Assembly: GCA_003154855.1 (NCBI GenBank)
Contig: PMEV01000181.1
Coordinates: 24,049-37,248, forward strand
DNA from: Bryobacterales bacterium
Lineage (GTDB): Bacteria > Acidobacteriota > Terriglobia > Bryobacterales > Bryobacteraceae
DNA: 13,200 bases
Direction: 5' to 3'
Shown one piece after another: positions 6,537 to 11,478 of the stretch; positions within the stretch are counted from its first letter, which is position 1; each line of letters begins with the position of its first letter. The position numbers and the translations under genes were made by a program. Under the pieces are notes generated by a model. The model saw only the letters and a program-made list of their open reading frames with translations, was not told where the DNA came from and searched no databases.

Positions 6537-6610
6537 GGGGGAGTCGTTCAACGGGAGGACCGCTGGCCCGCAACCGGCAAATGAGGGTTCAACTCCCTCC
6601 TCTTCCACCA
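6537..6610 (+). tRNA. tRNA-Ala(CGC)-like, C33
   Basis: Acceptor GGGGGAG/CTCTTCC (two G:U), A73, CCA. Anticodon stem GCTGG/CCGGC with loop CCCGCAA: anticodon CGC, C33. D-arm GTTC/GGAC. T-arm GAGGG-TTCAACT-CCCTC is perfect. The G3:U70 pair that marks alanine identity in normal tRNAs is present. Confidence 0.7.
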
Positions 6611-6614
6611 ATTC

Positions 6615-6690
6615 GCCAGGGAGGCCGTTGCGGTCAAGGCGCCGGTCTGAAAAGCCGGACAAGCACGTTCGACTCGTGCTCCTGGCGCCA
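6615..6690 (+). tRNA. tRNA-Phe(GAA)-like
   Basis: Acceptor GCCAGGG/TCCTGGC is that of bacterial tRNA-Phe, but the discriminator is G instead of A; CCA is encoded. Anticodon stem CCGGT/GCCGG, loop CTGAAAA: GAA with U33. T-arm GCACG-TTCGACT-CGTGC is perfect. Confidence 0.8.
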
Positions 6691-6693
6691 AGT

Positions 6694-6768
6694 GTGACCG
6701 TGGCCGAGTGGATTAGGCGTGCGACTGTGGATCGTTCCACGAGAGTTCGATTCTCTCCGGTCACCCCA
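6694..6768 (+). tRNA. tRNA-His(GTG)-like
   Basis: Acceptor GTGACCG/CGGTCAC with C73 and CCA; C73 is the histidine-specific discriminator. The loop CTGTGGA gives anticodon GTG with U33. The base before the acceptor is T, so the extra G(-1) of normal tRNA-His is not encoded. T-arm GAGAG-TTCGATT-CTCTC is perfect. Confidence 0.8.
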
Positions 6769-6771
6769 TTT

Positions 6772-6801
6772 GCTTGGGAGGTCGTTCAGCGGCATCTTCA
6801 A
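6772..6801 (+). ncRNA. tRNA 5'-half-like fragment
   Basis: GTCGTTCAGCGG is a tRNA D-arm sequence, much like those of the Ala and Arg members on either side. GCTTGGG (6772-6778) can pair with TTCAAGC (6797-6803, running 2 bases into the next tRNA), giving a short acceptor-plus-D-arm form. There is no CCA. It may be only a deletion remnant. Confidence 0.35.
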
Positions 6802-6879
6802 GCGGGCGTCGTTCAACGGATCAGGAGACCCGGTCGCGAACTGGGAGACTTGGAGGTTCAAATCCTTCCGCCCGTAGCA
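6802..6879 (+). tRNA. tRNA-Arg(GCG)-like, C33, 3' end GCA
   Basis: Acceptor GCGGGCG/CGCCCGT (G:U at pair 1), A73, then GCA instead of CCA. Anticodon stem CCCGG/CTGGG, loop TCGCGAA: GCG with C33. Bacteria normally read CGN with an ACG tRNA, so GCG is unusual. T-arm GGAGG-TTCAAAT-CCTTC holds with G:U pairs. The D-stem is poor. Confidence 0.65.
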
Positions 6880-6880
6880 C

Positions 6881-6957
6881 GGGCCTTCGTCCAATCTTGG
6901 AGAGGACACGACGCTCCGAACGTCGAAATGCGAGCTCAAGTCTCGCGGGGCCAACCA
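6881..6957 (+). tRNA. tRNA-Arg(CCG)-like
   Basis: Acceptor GGGCCTT/GGGGCCA has a mismatch at pair 1 and two G:U; A73, CCA. D-arm GTCC/GGAC is perfect. Anticodon arm CGACG-CTCCGAA-CGTCG: CCG with U33. T-arm GCGAG-CTCAAGT-CTCGC has a perfect stem but C54. Confidence 0.7.
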
Positions 6958-6964
6958 AGTATGC

Positions 6965-7043
6965 GGGTTCGTAGGGGAGTTCGGCCGTCCCCGGCACCCC
7001 GTCACGGTGCAGACCGCCGGTTCAAATCCGGTCGAACCCGCCA
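6965..7043 (+). tRNA. tRNA-Asp(GTC)-like, C33
   Basis: Acceptor GGGTTCG/CGAACCC, G73 (as in tRNA-Asp), CCA. D-arm GGGG/CCCC. Anticodon arm GCACC-CCGTCAC-GGTGC: the loop is the usual Asp loop CTGTCAC with one T-to-C change, at position 33. T-arm GCCGG-TTCAAAT-CCGGT. Confidence 0.75.
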
Positions 7044-7044
7044 A

Positions 7045-7121
7045 GAGGATGAAGGCAAGAGGCTCAAGCCACCCGATTCTCGATCGGGGAATCGAGGGTT
7101 CAAATCCCTCCATCCTCGCCA
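7045..7121 (+). tRNA. tRNA-Glu(CTC)-like
   Basis: Acceptor GAGGATG/CATCCTC, G73, CCA. Anticodon arm CCCGA-TTCTCGA-TCGGG: CTC with U33. T-arm GAGGG-TTCAAAT-CCCTC is perfect. The D-stem has three pairs. It follows the previous CCA after one base. Confidence 0.8.
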
Positions 7122-7187
7122 AGTAGTTGGAAGAGCGCCCACCTCTTAAGTGGGAGCGCCTCGGTTCGAATCCGAGCGGGCCAACCA
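7122..7187 (+). pseudogene. tRNA-Lys(CTT)-like, 5' end missing
   Basis: The 3' part is intact: anticodon arm CCCAC-CTCTTAA-GTGGG (CTT, U33), T-arm CTCGG-TTCGAAT-CCGAG, CGGGCCA, A73, CCA. The 5' acceptor strand and 5' D-stem are gone; the sequence starts within the D-arm directly after the CCA of the preceding Glu member. It cannot form an acceptor stem by itself. Confidence 0.75.
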
Positions 7188-7192
7188 AAGTA

Positions 7193-7267
7193 TGTGGGGT
7201 GGCTGAAAGGCAAAGCGCGCGGCTGTTAACCGCGTATGTGCTGGTTCGAGTCCAGCCCCCACAGCCA
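7193..7267 (+). tRNA. tRNA-Asn(GTT)-like
   Basis: Acceptor TGTGGGG/CCCCACA, G73 (as in tRNA-Asn), CCA. Anticodon arm CGCGG-CTGTTAA-CCGCG: GTT with U33. T-arm GCTGG-TTCGAGT-CCAGC is perfect. D-arm GCT/AGC. This looks like a functional tRNA. Confidence 0.85.
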
Positions 7268-7273
7268 ATTCGT

Positions 7274-7365
7274 TCCCGGTGGGAGGACGGCTCCTCGAGC
7301 CGCGCTATAAGCGGTCGCGCCAGATGACCGGCTAGAACCAGGATCGAAACGCAGGCCGGGAACCA
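7274..7365 (+). tRNA. tRNA-Ile(TAT)-like with long variable arm, C33, broken T-stem
   Basis: Acceptor TCCCGGT/GCCGGGA, A73, CCA; 92 nt. The anticodon arm GCCGC-GCTATAA-GCGGT gives TAT with C33. GGTC/GACC forms a long variable arm, as in class II tRNAs (Leu, Ser, Tyr), which does not fit an Ile anticodon. The T-loop is ATCGAAA and only two of five T-stem pairs form. It looks like a chimaera or a heavily altered class II tRNA. Confidence 0.55.
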
Positions 7366-7371
7366 AAGTTT

Positions 7372-7448
7372 GCCGGGGAACTCCGCTGGTCGCGGAGACT
7401 GGTCCTACAAACCAGCACAGTTGAGTTCGATTCTCAGCCCCGGCACCA
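7372..7448 (+). tRNA. tRNA-Val(TAC)-like, C33
   Basis: Acceptor GCCGGGG/CCCCGGC, A73, CCA. The D-arm CTCCG/CGGAG is unusually strong. Anticodon arm CTGGT-CCTACAA-ACCAG: TAC with C33. T-arm TTGAG-TTCGATT-CTCAG. Confidence 0.75.
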
Positions 7449-7452
7449 GTTC

Positions 7453-7528
7453 GGGAGCGTAGCTTAGACGGGAGAGCGCCGTCCTTTTAAGTCGGAAGAC
7501 GACAGTTCAATTCTGTCCGCTCCCACCA
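7453..7528 (+). tRNA. tRNA-Lys(TTT)-like
   Basis: Acceptor GGGAGCG/CGCTCCC, A73, CCA. D-arm GCTT/GAGC. The loop CTTTTAA gives TTT with U33; one T-T mismatch in the anticodon stem. T-arm GACAG-TTCAATT-CTGTC is perfect. Confidence 0.8.
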
Positions 7529-7529
7529 G

Positions 7530-7561
7530 GGGTCTGTCGTCTAGCAGGTGCAGGCCCACCA
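7530..7561 (+). ncRNA. Mini-tRNA with complete acceptor stem and ACCA end
   Basis: GGGTCTG (7530-7536) pairs fully with CAGGCCC (7551-7557), with one G:U, followed by A73 and CCA (7559-7561). Only 14 bases lie between the strands and they read like a D-arm (TCGTCTAGCAGGTG). Anticodon and T arms are absent. The exact acceptor geometry with CCA makes simple decay less likely than for the 6772 fragment. Confidence 0.55.
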
Positions 7562-7565
7562 AGCG

Positions 7566-7640
7566 GGGCGCGTCGTCCAAGGGATAGGGCCTCGGTCCTC
7601 TAAACCGAGAATGGCAGTTCGAGCCTGCCCGCGCCCGCCA
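7566..7640 (+). tRNA. tRNA-Arg(TCT)-like, C33
   Basis: Acceptor GGGCGCG/CGCGCCC, G73, CCA. D-arm GTCC/GGGC. Anticodon arm TCGGT-CCTCTAA-ACCGA: TCT with C33. T-arm GGCAG-TTCGAGC-CTGCC is perfect. It is the last array member, 38 bases before rsr. Confidence 0.75.
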
Positions 7641-7678
7641 CGGCGCCCAGAGGCACTACGAAAGCGAGGAAATGAAAG

Positions 7679-9232
7679 ATGGCCAACCAGACACTGTTCG
7701 CCAGCCTTCGGAATGCGTTGATTCCGCAAACCGACACCGTGAACTCCGAGAAGGCTCCGGCCTACGCGCTCGCGCCGAAGCAGGCCCTGGCGCAGTATGC
7801 GGCTACCGGCTGTTTCGGACGGACCTTCTATGCCACCGCCGACGAGCAACTGACGCGTGTGCTCGAACTGTGCGAGGCGGTGGAGAGCGAGTTCGTCGCA
7901 CGCGTGGCCATCTACAGCCGGACGCATTCCTTCATGAAGGACATGCCGGCGTTGCTGTGCGCGTGGCTCTCCACGCGCGAACCGCGGCTCCACGAGTGCG
8001 TTTTCGCGCGGGTCGTCGATAACGCGCGCTTGCTGCGGACGTATGTTCAGATTCTCCGTTCCGGAGTGGTCGGCCGGAAGTCCTTGGGGAGCGCCCCCAA
8101 GCGGCTGGTGAGCGAGTGGCTCGCCAGCCGCGAGGAGGAAGTTTTGTTCGGCTCCAGCGCCGGGCAGAATCCGTCGCTGGCCGACATTGTAAAGATGGTC
8201 CACCCGAAGCCGGCGGGACCCCAGCGGGCGGCGTTTTACGGCTACCTGCTGGGCCGGCCTTACGAGGCGAGCGCATTGCCGGAGCTGGTGATGCAATTTG
8301 AGCGGTTCAAGGCCGGCGAGGCGCTGGACGTTCCGGACCTTCCGTTCATGCTGTTGTCGGCGCTGCCGCTCGCCCAGAAGGATTGGGCGAGCATCGCGAA
8401 GAACGCTTCGTGGCAGACCACGCGCATGAACCTGAACACGTTCGCGCGGCACGGCGTGTTCGAAGAGCAGGCATTGGCGAGCCTGGTCGCGGCACGATTG
8501 CGCGATGCGGGCGAGCTTCAGCCGGCGCGAGTGTCCCCGTACCAACTGCTGACGGCCTACCGGAACTGCGATGCGGCCGTTCCCGACGAGGTGCGCAATG
8601 CCCTGCAGGACGCGCTGGAGCTGGCGGTCGCGAATGTGCCGTCGATCAAGGGGCAGGAGGTCGTGTGCCCCGACGTTTCCGGCTCCATGTCCAGCCCGGT
8701 CACGGGTCACCGGGCCGGATCGACGACCAGCGTGCGGTGCATCGAGGTAGCGGCGCTGGTCGCTGCCTCGGTGTTGCGGAAGAATCAATCCGCGACCGTG
8801 CTGCCGTTCGAACAGGGGGTCGTTTCGGTGAATCTGAACTCGCGCGATAGCGTGATGACGAACGCCGAACGGCTGGCGTCGATCGGCGGAGGCGGCACGA
8901 ACTGCAGCGCCCCGGTGCGCCTTCTGAACCGGCGGAAGGCCAAGGCGGATCTGGTCATCTTCGTCTCGGATAACGAGTCGTGGGTGGATCAGGGCCGTGG
9001 TTGCGGGACGGCGTTGCTAGCGGTGTGGTCGGAATTCCGGCAGCGGAATCCGAAGGCTCGCCTGGTTTGCCTGGATGTCCAGCCGAACCAGACGACGCAG
9101 GCTGCCGAACGGGCCGACATCCTGAACATCGGGGGGTTCTCCGATCAGGTATTCGAACTGATTTCGGCGTTCGCCGCGGGGCGACTCGAGGCGGACCACT
9201 GGATCGCGCGCATTGAAGCAGTTGGTGTTTGA
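7679..9232 (+). CDS. rsr: Ro60 (Rsr) ring protein, TROVE and VWA domains
   Basis: This 517-residue protein is a bacterial Ro60. Family members bind Y RNAs on the outside of a HEAT-repeat ring and the ends of misfolded RNA in its hole, and help exonucleases or RNA repair in the cytoplasm. The TROVE domain spans about 15-325 (FVARVAIYSRTHSFMKDMPA, RPYEASALPELVMQFERF, MNLNTFARHGVF). The VWA domain spans about 326-500 with a complete metal site: D332-S334-S336 (PDVSGSMSS), T407 (GGGTNCS) and D431 (VSDNES). Start: the ATG at 7679 has GAGGA 8 bases upstream. It follows the tRNA-like array closely and is probably on the same transcript; the Y-RNA-like gap and rtcB follow. Confidence 0.96.
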   Translation: MANQTLFASLRNALIPQTDTVNSEKAPAYALAPKQALAQYAATGCFGRTFYATADEQLTRVLELCEAVESEFVARVAIYSRTHSFMKDMPALLCAWLSTREPRLHECVFARVVDNARLLRTYVQILRSGVVGRKSLGSAPKRLVSEWLASREEEVLFGSSAGQNPSLADIVKMVHPKPAGPQRAAFYGYLLGRPYEASALPELVMQFERFKAGEALDVPDLPFMLLSALPLAQKDWASIAKNASWQTTRMNLNTFARHGVFEEQALASLVAARLRDAGELQPARVSPYQLLTAYRNCDAAVPDEVRNALQDALELAVANVPSIKGQEVVCPDVSGSMSSPVTGHRAGSTTSVRCIEVAALVAASVLRKNQSATVLPFEQGVVSVNLNSRDSVMTNAERLASIGGGGTNCSAPVRLLNRRKAKADLVIFVSDNESWVDQGRGCGTALLAVWSEFRQRNPKARLVCLDVQPNQTTQAAERADILNIGGFSDQVFELISAFAAGRLEADHWIARIEAVGV

Positions 9233-9238
9233 AGCGGA

Positions 9239-9302
9239 GGGCCGAATGCCGGCGGGACTACATACCAAAATGTCGCGTCTCGACCAGTTTCCTGGTCGGC
9301 CC
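9239..9302 (+). ncRNA. Candidate Y RNA 1 (short Ro60-binding hairpin)
   Basis: GGGCCGA (9239-9245) pairs with TCGGCCC (9296-9302). After a bulged ATG, the segment 9249-9259 pairs with 9286-9295 (one bulge, three G:U). The 5' strand CGAATGCCGG and ACTACA is repeated almost exactly in the next element (CGAATGCAGG, ACTACA), as expected for tandem Y RNAs sharing a Ro60-binding stem. A competing hairpin CGACCAG/CTGGTCG (9281-9298) is also possible. It has no tRNA-like module. Confidence 0.45.
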
Positions 9303-9315
9303 TTCGGAACGGCCC

Positions 9316-9430
9316 GCGGCGAATGCAGGAGGAACTACAAGGTCCCCGGTTCGAGTCCGGGCTGCTCCAATACGATGGCGGGGCAGTAGCTCAGTGGGTA
9401 GAGCAAGGTTTCTTCACCGTTAGTCGCCGC
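9316..9430 (+). ncRNA. Candidate Y RNA 2 with circularly permuted tRNA-like module
   Basis: A closing helix GCGGCGA (9316-9322)/TCGCCGC (9424-9430) and a second helix GAGGAA (9329-9334)/TTCTTC (9410-9415) enclose tRNA parts in permuted order. These are T-arm CCCGG-TTCGAGT-CCGGG (9345-9361), 3' acceptor strand CTGCTCC plus A (9362-9369), a 10-base linker, 5' acceptor strand GGGGCAG (9380-9386), TA, and a canonical D-arm GCTC-AGTGGGTA-GAGC (9389-9404). The acceptor strands pair fully (one G:U). This is what is expected of YrlA-type bacterial Y RNAs, whose tRNA-like module replaces the anticodon end with the Ro60-binding stem. Position between rsr and rtcB matches Salmonella yrlBA. Confidence 0.65.
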
Positions 9431-9457
9431 AGGCCGGCATAATGATAGGAGATCGAG

Positions 9458-10690
9458 ATGTCCGATACCACTTACAGCGTGATCGCGTCGCAGACCGGCG
9501 TGCCGGTCAAAGCGTGGACCAAGGGCGTGCAGCTAGAGGACGCGGCGCGCCAGCAGCTTCTGAACGCCGCACAGCTCCCTTTCGTCTTCAAGTGGATTGC
9601 CGCGATGCCGGACGTGCATTGGGGAATCGGCGCGACCGTCGGAAGCGTGATCCCGACTAAAGGCGCCATCATTCCGGCCGCGGTGGGTGTGGACATCGGT
9701 TGTGGCATGATGGCGGTTCAGACCAGCCTGAATGCGCGCGATCTCCCGGACAATCTGAAGGGAATCCGCACGGCGATTGAAACCGCCGTGCCGCACGGCC
9801 GGACCAACCGCGGCGGAGCGGGCGACCGCGGCGCCTGGCGCGATATACCGGCGCGCAATCGGGAGGTCTGGCTGGAAACCTTGAAAGCTCGCTACGACGC
9901 GATTCTGGCGAAGCATCCCAAGCTGGATCGCGGCAATCACGCGAACCACCTCGGCACACTGGGCACCGGCAATCACTTCATCGAGGTCTGCGTGGACGAG
10001 TCGGACGCCGTGTGGTTCATGCTGCACAGCGGATCGCGCGGAGTCGGCAATCGGATGGGGAGTTACTTCATCGAGCTGGCGAAGAAAGACATGACGAAGT
10101 TCTTCGTTAATCTGCCGGATATCGACCTGGCCTATTTTCCGGAGCGCACCGAGCACTTCGACGACTACGTCGAGGCGGTGGAGTGGGCGCAGGACTACGC
10201 GCAGCGGAACCGCGATCTGATGATGGAACAGACCATCGGGGCGGTCCGCAACTCCGGCGAGGCGCCGCCCTTCGACGCGGAGCTGAAGGCCATCAATTGT
10301 CACCACAACTACGTGGCCCGCGAATCGCATTACGGGGAAAACGTTCTGGTCACGCGCAAGGGCGCCGTGCGAGCGCGCGAGGGCGATATGGGGATCATCC
10401 CCGGCAGCATGGGCGCGCGTTCCTACATCGTGCGCGGCAAAGGCAACCCGGAGAGCTTTTCGAGTTGCAGCCATGGCGCCGGGCGGGCCATGTCGCGCAA
10501 CGAAGCCAAGCGCCGGTTTACGGTAGAGGATCACGTGCGGATGACGGCAGGCGTGGAGTGCCGGAAGGACCAGGACGTGATCGATGAAACTCCGGCGGCC
10601 TACAAACCGATCGACGCGGTGATGGCGGCTCAGGCGGACCTGGTGGAGATCGTCCACACGCTCCGCCAGGTGGTCTGCGTGAAAGGGTGA
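9458..10690 (+). CDS. rtcB: RNA-splicing ligase RtcB
   Basis: RtcB is a GTP- and Mn-dependent ligase that joins 2',3'-cyclic phosphate or 3'-phosphate ends to 5'-OH ends, as left by many tRNA anticodon nucleases. The 410 residues match the E. coli enzyme (408) along their whole length: AMPDVHWGIGATVGSVIPTKG is the N-terminal metal region, followed by GVDIGCGM (D79, C82, metal ligands), LGTLGTGNHFIEV, MLHSGSRGVGN, and CSHGAGRAMSR with His339, the residue that is guanylylated. The C-terminus DLVEIVHTLRQVVCVKG is typical. AGGAG lies 6-7 bases before the ATG. It is downstream of rsr and the Y-RNA-like gap and 6 bases before the rtcA remnant, so it is one operon. It looks fully functional. Confidence 0.98.
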   Translation: MSDTTYSVIASQTGVPVKAWTKGVQLEDAARQQLLNAAQLPFVFKWIAAMPDVHWGIGATVGSVIPTKGAIIPAAVGVDIGCGMMAVQTSLNARDLPDNLKGIRTAIETAVPHGRTNRGGAGDRGAWRDIPARNREVWLETLKARYDAILAKHPKLDRGNHANHLGTLGTGNHFIEVCVDESDAVWFMLHSGSRGVGNRMGSYFIELAKKDMTKFFVNLPDIDLAYFPERTEHFDDYVEAVEWAQDYAQRNRDLMMEQTIGAVRNSGEAPPFDAELKAINCHHNYVARESHYGENVLVTRKGAVRAREGDMGIIPGSMGARSYIVRGKGNPESFSSCSHGAGRAMSRNEAKRRFTVEDHVRMTAGVECRKDQDVIDETPAAYKPIDAVMAAQADLVEIVHTLRQVVCVKG

Positions 10691-10696
10691 ACCGTC

Positions 10697-11135
10697 ATGA
10701 TTCGGATTGACGGATCGTTCGGCGAAGGCGGCGGACGGATCCTGCGCACCTCGGTGAGCCTCTCGCTCGCGGCCGGGGCTGCTGCGCCAGCATCCGACGG
10801 CGGCATTGGCTGCCGCCGAAGCGGGCGCCACCCTCGGGTCTACGGCCCCGACCTTTTCCTGGCGCGGACGTTTCTGCCTTTGCTGGAACGAATGGGACCG
10901 ACAGTGCGCCTGCAATTCGAGCGCTATGGGTTCTACCCGGCAGGCGGTGGCCGGTTTCGCGCCGGGATCGGGACCGCGGCGGCCGCGGTGCGCGATGCGC
11001 GCCAATACCTGGTCTCTCAAGCAGCCGCCGGCGAGCATCTGACCGATCAGTTGCCGTTCGCTCTCGGGCTGGCCGGAGCGGGGCCGTTCACGGTCGAGAA
11101 GATCAACCTGCACGCGCGAACGAACACGACGGTCG
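10697..11135 (+). pseudogene. rtcA: Decayed RNA 3'-terminal phosphate cyclase RtcA
   Basis: The start MIRIDGSFGEGGGRILRTSVSLSLAAG is the RtcA N-terminus. Then parts are missing or out of frame. GLLRQHPTAALAAAEAGATLGS (the usual QHLTAVRAA region) lies in the +1 frame around 10775-10845, without the preceding strand. The first frame resumes with FLARTFLPLLERMGP and RYGFYPAGGG, and a second gap leads to AAGEHLTDQLPFALGLAGAGPF and NLHARTNTTVV. The normal protein has about 340 residues; less than half remains. The frame later runs on into unrelated sequence to 11398. RtcA converts 3'-phosphates to 2',3'-cyclic phosphates for RtcB, and this activity is surely lost here. Confidence 0.88.
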
Positions 11136-11203
11136 TTTCCGGCCAATCTGCGTTCCGCGGAAGCCGTTGGGGCCGCGGTTGCTTGAGTTCGCAACTGGAC
11201 GAG

Positions 11204-11276
11204 TGGCTCCCCGGCAGGGATTCGAACCACGAGAAAACTAGACTTTGCCGACTCTGCAACTTGCAGGATCCGGGAA
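11204..11276 (-). other. tRNA 3'-end-like fragment, possible attachment site
   Basis: On the - strand the sequence ends with T-arm CGTGG-TTCGAAT-CCCTG, CCGGGGA, G and CCA (the CCA complement is at 11204-11206). A TTCCCGG that could pair as 5' acceptor strand lies at 11270-11276, giving a tRNA-like length of 73. I could not fit convincing D and anticodon arms; a palindrome CTGCAACTTGCAG occupies that part. Integrating elements often leave such tRNA 3' copies as att sites. The rest of 11136-11478 holds a 10-bp direct repeat CATCGGTACA (11311 and 11322) and no gene. Confidence 0.45.
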
Positions 11277-11444
11277 GGCCGAGATTGCCCTGTTGGACAC
11301 GCAATCCACTCATCGGTACAACATCGGTACAGTTGGGCACTATGGCCCCCCACGGCGGTCCTTCGTGCCGAGCAGATCAGTCCTTGCGGGGCGAGTGAGT
11401 GTGCCTTGGTTGGGTAGTTGTGGTAGGCTTAGATTGTCCGAAAA

Positions 11445-11454
11445 ATGTATACAT
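11445..11454. promoter_or_regulatory. Palindromic candidate promoter/operator of the abiE pair
   Basis: ATGTATACAT is a perfect 10-bp palindrome that contains TATACA, a fair -10 box, 25 bases before the antitoxin start. AbiEi antitoxins bind inverted repeats in their own promoters, so it may be an operator. The -35 box is not clear. Confidence 0.35.
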
Positions 11455-11478
11455 AGTTCAGCCTCGTGGCAATCTCAG

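Larger units (their letters stand above)
6149..7640 (+). other. Dense array of 17 tRNA-like genes plus mini-tRNAs
   Basis: All members are on the + strand, separated by 0 to about 30 bases, and lead straight into rsr 38 bases later. Readable anticodons in order are GCC, CGT, TGT, CAT, CGC, GAA, GTG, GCG, CCG, GTC, CTC, CTT, GTT, TAT, TAC, TTT and TCT; none repeats. All 17 keep GG in the D-loop, nearly all keep a T-loop of the TTCRA type (two start CTC), and 15 encode CCA. Position 33 is C instead of T in eight. No Leu, Ser, Tyr, Trp, Cys, Gln or Pro anticodon is seen. Translated frames over the array are artefacts. Confidence 0.9.

Noticed and set aside
6120..7327. Several ORFs on both strands over the tRNA array
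   Set aside because: Their translations (for instance GFEPRRSHL-type stretches) are tRNA sequence read as protein, a known annotation artefact.
6192..7640. CRISPR array
   Set aside because: The units are not identical repeats with unique spacers; each has its own acceptor, anticodon and T-arm.
7541..8788. 415-codon open frame on the - strand opposite rsr
   Set aside because: It is a shadow of rsr and the last tRNA; the composition is Arg/His-rich with no recognisable domain.
9533..11353. 606-codon open frame on the - strand
   Set aside because: It is antisense to rtcB and the rtcA remnant; long antisense frames are common in GC-rich coding DNA and no domain is visible.
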